Shown in pieces: positions 26,702-36,384 of a stretch of 64,000 bases of DNA. The stretch covers positions 569,386-633,385 of the forward strand of contig NZ_FNYL01000001.1 of the NCBI RefSeq assembly GCF_900109045.1. Direction: 5' to 3'. A model generated the notes under the pieces. The model was not told where the DNA came from. It saw only the letters and a list, made by a program, of their open reading frames with translations, and made no database searches. This DNA comes from Dyadobacter sp. SG02 (GTDB lineage Bacteria; Bacteroidota; Bacteroidia; Cytophagales; Spirosomataceae). Position numbers and translations under genes: made by a program. Each line of letters opens with the position of its first letter. The first letter of the stretch is position 1.

Positions 26702-28033
26702 ATGAATCCGATAGAGGAAGCATTGCTTTTAAAGAAAGAGCTGGATAATCTCAGACCACTACAAGAGGAGCAGGAGCGACGCATTATGCAAAAATTCCGG
26801 CTCGACTGGAATTATCATTCTAACCATATTGAAGGTAACTCACTCAGCTACGGTGAAACTAAGGCATTGCTGATGTTTGGTATCACTGCACAAGGCAAGC
26901 CATTGTCCGACCATCTCGAAATGCAGGGCCACAACGAAGCAGTAAATTGGGTGATGGACGTTGTGAAAGGCGACAGGCCCCTTACCGAAACGTTTATCCG
27001 CGAGTTACACAAGCTTCTATTACAAAAACCATATCAAGTAAGCGCGGAGACCTCTGATGGCAAACCTGCGAGCAAGACCGTAAACATAGGTCAATATAAA
27101 AGATTGCCAAACCATGTTCGTACAGCCACAGGTGAAACCTTCTTTTTCGCAACACCTGAAGAAACGCCGGCAATGATGCAAGAACTCATCGAATGGTACC
27201 GCGAAATGGATGGCAATCCCAAATCGAATCCCATATTGCTTGCCGCCGAATTCCATTACAGATTTATCAGGATTCACCCGTTTGATGATGGGAACGGCCG
27301 CACTGCCCGGTTGCTCATGAATTTTATTCTGCTGCGGCACGGCTATCCTCCCGTGATCATCAAAACCGAGGACAAGCGCAATTATCTTTCAGCATTGGAA
27401 CAAGCCGATGCCGGTATGCTCTCCGCGTTTCTGGATTATATAGGTAAGAACCTTGTGGATTCACTTAACTTAATGATTCGCGGCGCGCAGGGAGAGAATA
27501 TCGACGAGCCTGATGATGTCGACAAGAAGCTGGAATTCTTTGCGAAGTTGCTTGAAGTTGATGAACGTACGGTTGCAAAATCAGCCGATGCGATTGCCAG
27601 TGTTATTCATGGCTCCCTCATTCCCGTCTTTAATGAGGCTAAGCGTGAAGGCTCTAAGTTTGCAAGATTTTATACGGACCGTTTCTCTTATGTGACAACT
27701 TCGGAGACCCAGAGGCCATTGGACGACATTGTCAGATCATCGCCGGAAGATCAGTTTTCCTATGCAATGCAAACAGGTGGCGAAAAGAAAATTTTTATCG
27801 TCAATGCATTCTACCGTTTCCGACACCAGGAATATCTTAGCACAAACCATTTGATGATCATCGCGGTACGCTTCATGGAATGGACATATATTGTGGCTGC
27901 CGGCGATTTGGCCATTACTAAAAAGTATTCCCAAAGTTTAACCGAAAGCGAGATATCGCAGCTTGTGAAAATCGTCACTGAGGAACACACTGCACTAGTG
28001 GAATCTATTTACAATGCCGAATCCGGCAAATAA
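26702..28033 (+). CDS. Fic family AMP-transferase-like protein
   Basis: 443 residues. The Fic core (about 85-235) holds the full catalytic motif HPFDDGNGRTAR at residues 192-203, so it should transfer a nucleotide, usually AMP, to a target hydroxyl. Near the N-terminus S40-N-H-I-E44-G45 matches the autoinhibitory [S/T]xxxE[G/N] motif, which makes it a class II enzyme held off by its own helix. The C-terminal 190 residues form a helical and mixed region I do not recognise. No antitoxin gene is adjacent, as expected for class II. It is flanked by terminators on both sides, so it is monocistronic. Target unknown. Confidence 0.9.
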   Translation: MNPIEEALLLKKELDNLRPLQEEQERRIMQKFRLDWNYHSNHIEGNSLSYGETKALLMFGITAQGKPLSDHLEMQGHNEAVNWVMDVVKGDRPLTETFIRELHKLLLQKPYQVSAETSDGKPASKTVNIGQYKRLPNHVRTATGETFFFATPEETPAMMQELIEWYREMDGNPKSNPILLAAEFHYRFIRIHPFDDGNGRTARLLMNFILLRHGYPPVIIKTEDKRNYLSALEQADAGMLSAFLDYIGKNLVDSLNLMIRGAQGENIDEPDDVDKKLEFFAKLLEVDERTVAKSADAIASVIHGSLIPVFNEAKREGSKFARFYTDRFSYVTTSETQRPLDDIVRSSPEDQFSYAMQTGGEKKIFIVNAFYRFRHQEYLSTNHLMIIAVRFMEWTYIVAAGDLAITKKYSQSLTESEISQLVKIVTEEHTALVESIYNAESGK

Positions 28034-28060
28034 TATCACAGAAGTCTAAGACAATATCTA

Positions 28061-28103
28061 AAAAGAGAGAGCCCCGAATCTTGCATTCGGGGCTCTCTCT
28101 TTT
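28061..28103. terminator. Bidirectional terminator between fic and the DUF2723 gene
   Basis: A perfect 19-bp inverted repeat (AAAAGAGAGAGCCCCGAAT and its complement) with loop CTTGC, bounded by A and T runs. It serves the convergent genes on both sides. Confidence 0.9.
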
Positions 28104-28120
28104 ACTAAATGGTTTCTGGC

Positions 28121-31096
28121 TTACTGCCCTCCCCCATACATATTAAACGCAGCCAGGTGCTTCTGGAAAATCGCCTCGTATTTCTTCGCGGCGGCTTCCT
28201 GTTTCGCATCGCGGCATTCCTGAACGATCACTTGCATGATGTACAGGTATACGTTGCTATCGCGGCGGCGGGTGGTGGAATTATTCTTCGCCCAGGTTAG
28301 CACTTCGTCGGCGCGGGTCGCCATTGTTTCGGCTATTTCGAGGGCTTTCTTGTTTTCACCCAGATCGAACAATGGGCCGATGAAGTTGGCCGAGAACTGA
28401 TCGTACGGAATGCTCTTGTCCGGCATCGTGGTCAGCGAGCGCTCTATGGCTTTTTTCGCTTCTGCCTTGCGGCCGTCGGCGATGAGCTGGCCGGTAAGGC
28501 GCAGGAACGCGATACGCGCAGTCGCTACCGGTGAGCCGAGGTAAGTGTTGTCATAATAAGTATTCGGATTGTCGAGCTCGCGCCAGAACATCTTCGTCAT
28601 CAGATTATTGTACATCACATCGGCATTCACGTAGCCATCGCTTGCACCCGGTACTTTCACCGGCAACAGGCGGTAAGCGTAGCCTTCGAGTTGCATGTAT
28701 TCTTTCAGGTTCAGGTAGCTCGATCCGCCAAGGGTCGACGAGAAGTAAATAGGACGTTTCCAGTCGTTGGACGCAATAATATCAAGCATAATCAGGTCTG
28801 ATTTGTACAAATCGCCTTTACCGATCGTCCAGCTGATTGAATCGCTTACGAATGGAAGGAGGTCGTTTTTGATGATATTCATCTTTTTCACAGCCTCGGC
28901 ATCCACCGGCAGGAACAATACCGACGACGGTAGAATGGATGTCATATCACCGCTGGTCAACGGCACCTGGATCGCCTTGTTTTCCTGCTTCACCAATCCG
29001 AGATATTCTTTCAGGTTGATTCCCGCTTTCACGCTTGGGATTTCATAGAAAGGGACGATGTCGTTCTTTCCGAATGCGTAGTTGTTCTTATCGAGCGAAA
29101 TAGGCAATGCTTCCGACAGGTAAGTCTTGCGCTTCATCTGGTCGATATACCAATCGGTACCGAGAAGGCTGAGGTTACACACACGCACGTCCGTACGGAA
29201 GCCTTCTACTTCCTGCACGTACCACAACGGGAAAGTATCGTTATCGCCGCCCGTAAACAGGATCGCATTCGGCGCGCAGGAGTTCAGGAGGTTTTTAGCG
29301 AAATCGACCGAATGGTAACGGTGGTCGCGGTTGTGGTTATCCCAACCTTTGGCACCCATAATGACAGGCACGACCAAACCAAGCGCAGTGGCAACACCCG
29401 CACGGGTGGCACCGGCTCTTACAAACTTACCGATCGCATCCGCAATAGCGATAACCCCGTAGCCGATCCAGATACAGAAGATATAGAACGAACCCACATA
29501 GATGTAGTCACGCTCGCGCGGCTCGGTCGGTGGCGAGTTCAAATAAATTACAAGTGCTACGCCGGTAAGGAAAAAGAGCAGTCCCAGAACAAGTAAGTCG
29601 CGCTTCTGACGGAAATAGCAAATCACGACGCCAAACAATCCGAGAAGGAATGGGAGCATAAAGTAATTATCGTGTGCCTTGTTTTTCGCGATCGGCTCTG
29701 GGTATTTGGTTGAAACATCCCAAGGGGTCATATTGCCGGCTCCTTCTTCATCGCTCTCGCGACCGACGAAGTTCCAGAGGAAATAGCGCCAGTACATATG
29801 CCCGATCTGATAACGGAACATGAAGCTGAGGTTCATCCCCATCGTCGGTTTCTGTCCTTCGGCAATACCCGTCCATTTCTGGTACTCCTGAAAATGTCCT
29901 GGCTGGGTACTGTACATGCGTGGGAGCAGCATATTCGCGCCTGGCTCATATTCGTATTCAGGACGATAATCGTAAATCACGTATTTGCCGTCCTGTTTGC
30001 GGTACATAGGTGCGCCGCGTTTCTGGCTTACCGGGCGTGATACGAACGACGGCCCGTACAACAGCGGACGGCTGCCATACTGCTCGCGTTTCAGGTAAGA
30101 AACGAAGCTCAACACGTCGTTCGGGTTGTTTTCATTGATCGGCGGGTTGTACTCGGCACGCACCAATACCATCAGGTAGCTCGCGTAGCCGATCAATACA
30201 AATGCCAATGAAAGCAGGCTTGTATTGAGCAGTACGTTGCCTTTCTTTTGGGAAAAACGGATTCCCCAGATCAGCGCGCCGATGAACAATATAATGAAGA
30301 AGATCACCCCTGACTTGTAAGGCAATCCCAAAGTATTTACAAAGAATATCTCAAATTTACCGGCAATGCTCGGCAAGCCTGGAATGATACCCGAGTTGAT
30401 GATCCCCAAAACCACCAAACCGCCCACAAAGGCCATAATGCCTCCGAAGACACTGACTTTCTGATACTTCTTGAAATAATACACCAATGCAAGCGCCGGG
30501 ATCGTAACGAGGTTCAGCAAGTGGACACCGATAGAAAGTCCTACTAAATAGGCGATCAGAATTAGCCAGCGATTCTCGGCAGCAGGGTCCTGGATGCGTT
30601 CCCATTTGAATACGGCCCAGATCACAATGGCTGTAAAGAAGGACGATAACCCGTAAACTTCCGCTTCCACCGCCGAAAACCAGAAGGAATCGGACCAGGT
30701 ATAGGCCAATGCTCCAACGATACCCGCTCCCATTACCAGGAGTGTATCAGCTTGCGTCAGCTCTTCGTCATTTTTAGCGACCAGTTTGCGAACGAGCAGA
30801 GTAATGGTCCAGAACAGGAACAGAATGGTAAATGCACTGCTCAGCACCGATACCATGTTGATCCAGTATGCGACCTGCAGCAGATCGCCCATTGCAAAAA
30901 GGGAGAAAATACGGCCGATCAACAGGAAGAAAGGGGCGCCGGGAGGGTGAGGAACCTGCAATTTGAATGCACAGGCTATGAATTCCCCGCAATCCCAAAA
31001 ACTGGCAGTACGTTCGACTGTAAGGGCGTATGTGATGAATGCAATAGCAAAGACAATCCAACCCGTAAGGTTGTTGGTACGGTTGAAACGGGTCAT
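28121..31096 (-). CDS. DUF2723 family membrane protein (GT-C-like)
   Basis: 991 residues. The N-terminal 70 residues (FWDCGEFIACAFKLQVPHPP, then GAPFFLLIGRIFSL) are the signature of DUF2723, a Bacteroidota-rich family with a polytopic GT-C glycosyltransferase fold. About eleven or more membrane helices cover residues 12-600, with large periplasmic loops; the C-terminal 350 residues are soluble and helical. The acidic residues in the first loop fit a lipid-linked sugar transferase, but substrate and product are not established. It has a good promoter and shares a bidirectional terminator with fic. Codes alone on the minus strand. Confidence 0.85.
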   Translation of the reverse strand: MTRFNRTNNLTGWIVFAIAFITYALTVERTASFWDCGEFIACAFKLQVPHPPGAPFFLLIGRIFSLFAMGDLLQVAYWINMVSVLSSAFTILFLFWTITLLVRKLVAKNDEELTQADTLLVMGAGIVGALAYTWSDSFWFSAVEAEVYGLSSFFTAIVIWAVFKWERIQDPAAENRWLILIAYLVGLSIGVHLLNLVTIPALALVYYFKKYQKVSVFGGIMAFVGGLVVLGIINSGIIPGLPSIAGKFEIFFVNTLGLPYKSGVIFFIILFIGALIWGIRFSQKKGNVLLNTSLLSLAFVLIGYASYLMVLVRAEYNPPINENNPNDVLSFVSYLKREQYGSRPLLYGPSFVSRPVSQKRGAPMYRKQDGKYVIYDYRPEYEYEPGANMLLPRMYSTQPGHFQEYQKWTGIAEGQKPTMGMNLSFMFRYQIGHMYWRYFLWNFVGRESDEEGAGNMTPWDVSTKYPEPIAKNKAHDNYFMLPFLLGLFGVVICYFRQKRDLLVLGLLFFLTGVALVIYLNSPPTEPRERDYIYVGSFYIFCIWIGYGVIAIADAIGKFVRAGATRAGVATALGLVVPVIMGAKGWDNHNRDHRYHSVDFAKNLLNSCAPNAILFTGGDNDTFPLWYVQEVEGFRTDVRVCNLSLLGTDWYIDQMKRKTYLSEALPISLDKNNYAFGKNDIVPFYEIPSVKAGINLKEYLGLVKQENKAIQVPLTSGDMTSILPSSVLFLPVDAEAVKKMNIIKNDLLPFVSDSISWTIGKGDLYKSDLIMLDIIASNDWKRPIYFSSTLGGSSYLNLKEYMQLEGYAYRLLPVKVPGASDGYVNADVMYNNLMTKMFWRELDNPNTYYDNTYLGSPVATARIAFLRLTGQLIADGRKAEAKKAIERSLTTMPDKSIPYDQFSANFIGPLFDLGENKKALEIAETMATRADEVLTWAKNNSTTRRRDSNVYLYIMQVIVQECRDAKQEAAAKKYEAIFQKHLAAFNMYGGGQ

Positions 31097-31180
31097 CTGA
31101 AAGACGGTAAATTTGAAAAAGTTATATGCACGATGCGCAAAGATGGCGACTCTTTTTGAGCAGTTCTATCATTGATCGGC

Positions 31181-31209
31181 CAAAATTAGCAAAATAACCA
31201 CAACGGCAA
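31181..31209 (-). promoter_or_regulatory. Promoter of the DUF2723 gene
   Basis: Minus strand: TTG at 31209-31207, 18-nt spacer, TAATTTTG at 31188-31181 (full match). Predicted leader about 78 nt. Confidence 0.55.
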
Positions 31210-31251
31210 CGGTTTGAGAATCTTAAAAAACGTTAAAGGGGCTTGCGGCGG

Positions 31252-32571
31252 TCACTTATAAAATATCCACTTCACCAGTTCCTTATAACTAACCTTCTTC
31301 CCGTACATGAGGATACCTACGCGGTAAATGCGTGCCGCGACCCAGGTGGTACCCATGAAACCTAGTATGAGCAGTATCATTGATAATACCAGTTCCCACG
31401 CCGGCACGCCGAACGGAATACGGACCATCATGATGATCGGCGAGGTGAATGGAATAATGGATGTCCAGAATGCGAGCGTACCGTCGGGGTCGCGGAGGAC
31501 GAATTGGGCAAAAACGAAGGAGAAAATAATGGGTAATGTAATCGGCAGCATGAATTGCTGGGTATCCGCATCGTTGTCGACAGCCGCCCCTACCGCACCG
31601 AACAATGCGCTGTAAAGCAAGTATCCACCCAGGTAGTAGAACAAAAAGCAACCGATGATCAGCGGGATATTCAGGCTGGATACAGCGCCGAGAATTTCGG
31701 TTACCGGGTTATCCACGTTGCCCGCGGGCATGGGCTGGTTCGGCATTTGCGCTTTCTGCATTTCCTGCGCCATTTGGGCAGGATCTTTGGACATCCGGCT
31801 GCCCAATATGGCCGAGGTAACGCTTGTCAATGCGGTAGTGAGCAGGATCCAGAGGACAAATTGGGTTAAACCAACCAATGCGACGCCGATGATTTTACCC
31901 AGCATCAGTTGAAACGGCTTTACGGAAGAAATGATCACCTCCACGATCCGGCTCGTCTTTTCTTCCGTAATTCCCCGCATTACCTGCGTGCCGTAAATGA
32001 ATACCGACATATAAATCAGGAATGCGCAAATGCCGCCTATGACGGTGGCGGCGCCCGAACTGCTCGTTTTTTCGCCTTCCTCGCTCAGACTGATCGTTTC
32101 CGAATTGACATTCACGCGCGAATCTTCCAGGATTTTGTGCGTAATGCCCGCCTCCGCGAGTTTAATATCTTCAATTTCCTTCTCGATGACCTTCTCGATA
32201 TCCGATTTCAAATCCAGGCTCACATTCTTGGCGGCGTAAATGCGGACGCTCTTCGGCGCTTTGATCACATTGGCCGGAATGTAAACGAGCGCATTAGCCT
32301 CGCTGGCGGGGAATGCGGCTTTGGCGGAATCGATACTTTTATCGATGAATACGAATTTCAAGGTCTCCGAATCTTTGAATTTCTTCTGAAACAAACCGCT
32401 TTCGTCGAGAACCTGCACGGTTTTCGTGTCCACCGAACCCAGTGCCACCCAGATCACCGCCGCGTAGAATGCCACAAAAAGCAGTGGCCCCAGCAGCGTC
32501 ATCACCAGAAACGACTTCTTTTTGACCCTTACCAGGTATTCTCTTCTAATTACCAGAAATATATTTCGCAT
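31252..32571 (-). CDS. ABC-2 type transporter permease (NatB-like)
   Basis: 439 residues. One membrane helix near the N-terminus (about 22-45) is followed by a periplasmic domain of about 130 residues, then five helices from 170 onward (IGGICAFLIYMSVFIYGTQV, LILGFMGTTWVAA). The stretch VMRGITEEKTSRIVEVIISSVKPFQLMLGKIIG is the hallmark of the NatB/YhaP type of ABC-2 exporter. It pairs with the ATP-binding gene that ends 39 nt upstream. Known relatives export sodium or unknown compounds; the substrate here cannot be read from sequence. Confidence 0.85.
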   Translation of the reverse strand: MRNIFLVIRREYLVRVKKKSFLVMTLLGPLLFVAFYAAVIWVALGSVDTKTVQVLDESGLFQKKFKDSETLKFVFIDKSIDSAKAAFPASEANALVYIPANVIKAPKSVRIYAAKNVSLDLKSDIEKVIEKEIEDIKLAEAGITHKILEDSRVNVNSETISLSEEGEKTSSSGAATVIGGICAFLIYMSVFIYGTQVMRGITEEKTSRIVEVIISSVKPFQLMLGKIIGVALVGLTQFVLWILLTTALTSVTSAILGSRMSKDPAQMAQEMQKAQMPNQPMPAGNVDNPVTEILGAVSSLNIPLIIGCFLFYYLGGYLLYSALFGAVGAAVDNDADTQQFMLPITLPIIFSFVFAQFVLRDPDGTLAFWTSIIPFTSPIIMMVRIPFGVPAWELVLSMILLILGFMGTTWVAARIYRVGILMYGKKVSYKELVKWIFYK

Positions 32572-32610
32572 GGGGTTTCGGATTAATCACTGTGAATGGA
32601 ATGGCCCGGC

Positions 32611-33525
32611 TTATGCCTCCGGAACTTCATTGACCGCCTTCATAAAAATGTCGCTCATCGTCGGGATGTTCTCACCGAATCCGCGAATCTCCACTTTCGA
32701 CAATAGATTGAGCAACAGCGCATTCGCATTGGTGTCGCCGTCCAGTTGGATATTGGAGCGCAGGTAGCCGTCTTCGAGTATTTTCTGGTCGAGGATCTGG
32801 TAGATCGGGTCCAGCTCGTCGAGATGGCCTTTGTATTCGACAAAATAGGTATGCGTCTTAAACTGCTCCTTAATTTCCCTTTTGGGACCATCGAGCACCT
32901 TGCGCGACTTGTGGATCAATGCAATATGGTCGCAAAGTTCCTCCACGGTTTCCATGCGGTGGGTCGAAAAAATGATGGTACTGCCCTTTTGTTTCAGTTC
33001 GAGGATTTCGTCGCGGATCAGGTTGGCGTTGATCGGGTCGAAGCCGGAAAATGGTTCATCGAGAATGATCAGGTCGGGCTCATGCAGGACGGTCGAGACG
33101 AACTGTACCTTTTGCTGCATTCCCTTCGACAGGTCTCCGATCGTTTTGTCCCACCAGGTTTTAATATCAAATTTAATGAACCAGGTTTTGAGCTTTTCCA
33201 TCGCTTCCTTTTGCGAAAGCCCTTTGAGCTGCGCCAGATAGAGCAGTTGCTCGCCTACTTTCATCTTTTTGTAAAGCCCGCGTTCTTCCGGCAAATACCC
33301 GATCCTAGAAATGTGGTTGGGGTTCAGCGGTACACCATCGAACAACACTTCGCCGCTGTCGGGGCCGGTAATCTGGTTGATAATGCGGATCAGCGACGTC
33401 TTCCCTGCGCCATTCGGGCCCAGCAGCCCGAAAATGCATCCTTTGGGAATGGAGATACTGACGTTGTCCAGGGCCGTGTGGCTGGAATATTCCTTCGTTA
33501 CATTCCTTACCTCTATGATATTCAT
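32611..33525 (-). CDS. ABC transporter ATP-binding protein (NatA-like)
   Basis: 304 residues from the ATG at 33525 (MNIIEVRNVTKEYSSHTAL), where the ABC fold starts; an in-frame extension of 46 codons upstream has no homology look and is rejected. Walker A GPNGAGKT lies at about 36-43, the signature LSKGMQQK at about 135, Walker B LIILDEPFSGFDP at about 156, and the switch His in FSTHRM near 190. The C-terminal 90 residues are the extra domain seen in NatA-type exporters (DUF4162-like). It powers the permease encoded 39 nt downstream. Confidence 0.9.
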   Translation of the reverse strand: MNIIEVRNVTKEYSSHTALDNVSISIPKGCIFGLLGPNGAGKTSLIRIINQITGPDSGEVLFDGVPLNPNHISRIGYLPEERGLYKKMKVGEQLLYLAQLKGLSQKEAMEKLKTWFIKFDIKTWWDKTIGDLSKGMQQKVQFVSTVLHEPDLIILDEPFSGFDPINANLIRDEILELKQKGSTIIFSTHRMETVEELCDHIALIHKSRKVLDGPKREIKEQFKTHTYFVEYKGHLDELDPIYQILDQKILEDGYLRSNIQLDGDTNANALLLNLLSKVEIRGFGENIPTMSDIFMKAVNEVPEA

Positions 33526-33626
33526 AAATCTCAAAACGGTGTAAACGCAAATATGCGAAGTAATTTTCCAGGTCGCGGCAGCCACAAGTATAAAAGCCTC
33601 ATTTGACTGACCAATGGCAAAAATAA

Positions 33627-33654
33627 AAAGCGGACGGAATAATCCGCCCGCTTT
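33627..33654 (-). terminator. Terminator after the 145-residue membrane-protein gene
   Basis: Stem AAAGCGG.CGGA/TCCG.CCGCTTT with loop ATAA; on the minus strand it continues into a T-rich tail. It lies 24 nt past the stop at 33678. Confidence 0.75.
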
Positions 33655-33677
33655 CCACGGCATAGGCCGTTTAATAT

Positions 33678-34112
33678 TTATGCGTATTTCTCGCGGATCT
33701 GGAAAAGGACCCAGAAACCGATGATCCCGCCGATAATGAAGCCGATAATGCTCAACTGGATCAGATTGCTGATCAGGCCGATCAGCAGCGCGTAGTAAAG
33801 CAGGTTCCAGCCGGCTCTTTTGCGCGCTTTAAGTGGTGAAAACGCCATCAGGTACATCACCAGCGTTACAATGCCGAGTGCGATACCCACATAAGCATTG
33901 AATGCAATACCTGCTGAAAGCCCCCCAGCCCCTAAAACAGCACCACCTACACCCAACGCTGTGAGCAAGCCCAGCACCCCGAGAATGGAGAGCACCAGGA
34001 TAATGTAAGGACCATACTGAACGAGAAATTCTTTGACGCTCTCGGAGAATGGTGGAAATTTTTGAAGGAAAATCGGTTCGAGTTCTTTCTCGAGAAGTAG
34101 TTTGGATTCCAT
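33678..34112 (-). CDS. Small polytopic membrane protein, unknown function
   Basis: 144 residues from the ATG at 34112 (MESKLLLEKELEPIFL); an earlier ATG at 34145 adds 11 residues. A charged N-terminus of about 35 residues is followed by four hydrophobic helices (about 36-56, 62-80, 84-102 and 112-140). The central loop FSPLKARKRAGWNLLYYALL is basic and conserved-looking. No motif recognised. Its terminator separates it from the ABC exporter genes. Confidence 0.6.
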   Translation of the reverse strand: MESKLLLEKELEPIFLQKFPPFSESVKEFLVQYGPYIILVLSILGVLGLLTALGVGGAVLGAGGLSAGIAFNAYVGIALGIVTLVMYLMAFSPLKARKRAGWNLLYYALLIGLISNLIQLSIIGFIIGGIIGFWVLFQIREKYA

Positions 34113-34255
34113 AGATGGGGGATTTATTAGCTGAATTTCAAACAATTAATTCTTAAAACTAAAACAAAATCCAGGAACCCGATCCCCACGACCTAGTAAG
34201 CGTTCCAACTGTTTATTAAGCGGCCTTGCGCAACTTTTCTACCGACATCCAGCCG

Positions 34256-34660
34256 CTAATCTTCCGGGTAAGGTACATACACAAAACCCGAGAACTCGCC
34301 GATCAATGCGAACAGGCAGCAGAACTCTTCCGGATTCTTGTAGTTTTCCGTAAAAAGCAGCACCGATTCCGGCCCGATCAGCTTGCGGTCGACAAACTCC
34401 TGCATGTACGACGCCTTGTAAATATAGTTATTTGTCAGTTCTGACGCATCGATCAGCAGTACGCCCAATTCGAGCTCGTTGTTGGTTACCGCGAAAATCG
34501 GATATTCCGAAAAACCGCGTTTGCGAATCTGGTACGAGGCTTCTTTCAACTGGTCGGCGACCTTGATAAAATCCTGCGATATGTATCCCATCAGTTTCTG
34601 ATTCAAATCCGGAGAATTTGCATCGTCCATCAGGGCATTTTCATTGCTATTGTTAATCAT
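34256..34660 (-). CDS. Conserved-looking cytosolic protein, unknown function
   Basis: 134 residues, no signal or membrane segment. A charged N-terminal 30 residues is followed by a mixed alpha/beta domain (FAVTNNELELGVLLIDASEL, VDRKLIGPESVLLFTE, CCLFALIGEFSGFVYVPYPE). The gene starts 14 nt after the alanine dehydrogenase stop, so it belongs to the tsaE-ald transcript. I do not recognise the family. The Cys-Cys pair near the C-terminus is notable but unexplained. Confidence 0.65.
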   Translation of the reverse strand: MINNSNENALMDDANSPDLNQKLMGYISQDFIKVADQLKEASYQIRKRGFSEYPIFAVTNNELELGVLLIDASELTNNYIYKASYMQEFVDRKLIGPESVLLFTENYKNPEEFCCLFALIGEFSGFVYVPYPED

Positions 34661-34674
34661 AATTAATAAATACT

Positions 34675-35901
34675 TTACATTCTGGCCGCCAGCAGCAACG
34701 TCAAATCCTTGTAACGCATGTTAAAGCTGCGGGCGATGTGGGAGTTGGTGAGCGTGCCTTTGTGGCAGTACACCCCTTTCATAAACCAACGATTGGCATA
34801 AATCATTTCCTCGATGCCCCCTATTGTGCCGGTTTGGAGTAAAAACGGCAAAAACACGTTGCTGAGCGCCGTACTCGCCGTGTGCGCCACGCGCGAAGGG
34901 ATATTGGGTACGCAGTAGTGGATTACTTCATTGTATTTAAATATCGGGTTCTTATGCGTCGTCATCCGCGAAGTCTCGAACGACCCGCCCTGGTCGATGC
35001 TCACGTCGATGATCACCGAGCCGGGCTTCATTTTGGAGACCATTTCACGGGTTACCACCATGGGGCTCAGCCCGTTTTCGGCCCGCATCGTACCGATCAC
35101 CACATCCGCCCGGCCGATGGCCTCCGCCAGCGTTTCGGACTCGATAATGGAGGTGTACAGATTTTGACCGATCGAATATTTGAGTCTTTGAAGGCGGTAA
35201 ATGTGTTTGTCGAAAACCTTCACGTCCGCGCCTACGCTCAGGGCTGCACGCGTGGCGTATTCTGAAACCGTGCCCGCGCCCAGGATCACGATCTTGGTTG
35301 GTGGTACGCCTGTAATGCCGCCCAGAATAATGCCCCGGCCGCCATTCGGCGTCGAAAGATATTCGGCGGCGATAAGTAGCACCGTACTTCCGGCGATCTC
35401 GCCCATGGCCCGGATAATCGGCTTCCCTCCTACCTTGTCCTCGATCAGTTCATAGCCGATACCCGTTATTTTCAGTTCATTGAGTTTTTCAAAATATTGC
35501 TTTTCCAGCGCGGGCAGGTTGAGGGCCGAGATCAGCGTCGTTCCGGCCTTTACAAAACGAAACTCCTCCTCCACCAGCGGCTCCACTTTCAGGATTACAT
35601 TGGCCTGGTACACCTCCTCGGGGCTTTGCACGATCTTCGCACCGGCCTCGCTGTATTCGTGGTCCGACAGGTTGGCGCCTTTACCGGCGTCCTTCTCCAC
35701 CCATACCTCATGCCCGTTTCTGACCAGGATCCCCACCGCGTCGGGCGTAAGCGCAATGCGGTTTTCCTGCAACGAAACCTCCCTCGGCAAGCCGATATGC
35801 AGCGAATTCTGGTCCTTCCGGACCGCCATTAATGATTCCTGGGGGTACAGCACCGACTGCTTGGCGAGCTCTTCAAAACCGGTAATCTGAGGTTGTGGCA
35901 T
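34675..35901 (-). CDS. ald: Alanine dehydrogenase
   Basis: 408 residues. It interconverts L-alanine and pyruvate plus ammonia with NAD. The N-terminal catalytic domain starts IGLPREVSLQENRIALTP, with the lysine in VILKVEPL and the ISALNLP segment; the Rossmann domain has ILGAGTVSEYATRAA, and the C-terminal part has DVSIDQGGSFETS and HYCVPNIPSRVAHTAS, all typical of alanine dehydrogenase rather than transhydrogenase. It is about 30 residues longer than classical Ald because of an N-terminal extension, common in Bacteroidota. It lies between tsaE and the 134-residue unknown gene with short gaps. Confidence 0.9.
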   Translation of the reverse strand: MPQPQITGFEELAKQSVLYPQESLMAVRKDQNSLHIGLPREVSLQENRIALTPDAVGILVRNGHEVWVEKDAGKGANLSDHEYSEAGAKIVQSPEEVYQANVILKVEPLVEEEFRFVKAGTTLISALNLPALEKQYFEKLNELKITGIGYELIEDKVGGKPIIRAMGEIAGSTVLLIAAEYLSTPNGGRGIILGGITGVPPTKIVILGAGTVSEYATRAALSVGADVKVFDKHIYRLQRLKYSIGQNLYTSIIESETLAEAIGRADVVIGTMRAENGLSPMVVTREMVSKMKPGSVIIDVSIDQGGSFETSRMTTHKNPIFKYNEVIHYCVPNIPSRVAHTASTALSNVFLPFLLQTGTIGGIEEMIYANRWFMKGVYCHKGTLTNSHIARSFNMRYKDLTLLLAARM

Positions 35902-35948
35902 TGATTGGCAAAATGAAGTGTGAAACTGAACTGACTAAATGTGACCTC

Positions 35949-36380
35949 TTATACCTTGGTGACTTCCAATATTCTCATGCCACTTTCATCCGCTTCCAGA
36001 TGCAGCCGCATATAATTCAGCGGCCAAAGGTTTTCAACCTTCCCCGGCCACTCGACAAAGCAGAAATCCCCCGAATCGAAATACTCCTCCACGCCCATGT
36101 CCAGGGCTTCTGTTTCGTCCTTAATCCTATAAAAATCAAAGTGATAGATTGTTGCGCCCCCCGCGTCATATTCATTCACCAGCGAGAAAGTGGGGCTTTG
36201 CACGTGGGTTGTAACCCCCAGATGGCTGCACAATGCTTTGATGAGCGTCGTTTTACCCGCTCCCATCTGTCCTTCGAAAAGCCAGACAGGCGTTTCCGCT
36301 CCAAGCTTCAAAAGTGCTTCGGATACATTTCCAAGCTCGTCGAGTTCTTTAAAACGAATAACCGTGGGCTGTCCAATCAT
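35949..36380 (-). CDS. tsaE: tRNA t6A-synthesis ATPase TsaE
   Basis: 143 residues from the ATG at 36380. The P-loop EGQMGAGKTT lies at 36-45; SPTFSLVNEY, YHFDFYRI and FCFVEWPGKVENLWP are the family's other blocks. TsaE is the ATPase of the threonylcarbamoyl transfer complex that makes t6A37 in ANN-decoding tRNAs. Its ATG sits four bases from a full -7 element, so its mRNA may be leaderless, which also argues against the ATG 15 nt upstream. It heads the tsaE-ald-unknown operon. Confidence 0.93.
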   Translation of the reverse strand: MIGQPTVIRFKELDELGNVSEALLKLGAETPVWLFEGQMGAGKTTLIKALCSHLGVTTHVQSPTFSLVNEYDAGGATIYHFDFYRIKDETEALDMGVEEYFDSGDFCFVEWPGKVENLWPLNYMRLHLEADESGMRILEVTKV

Positions 36381-36384
36381 GTTA

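Noticed and set aside
32746..33606. 286-codon plus-strand frame opposite the ABC ATPase gene
   Set aside because: The minus strand carries all ABC motifs; the opposite frame is a by-product of its codon use.
33526..33663. 46-codon N-terminal extension of the ABC ATPase
   Set aside because: The ABC domain begins at the ATG at 33525; the extension overlaps the terminator of the neighbouring gene and has no homology look.
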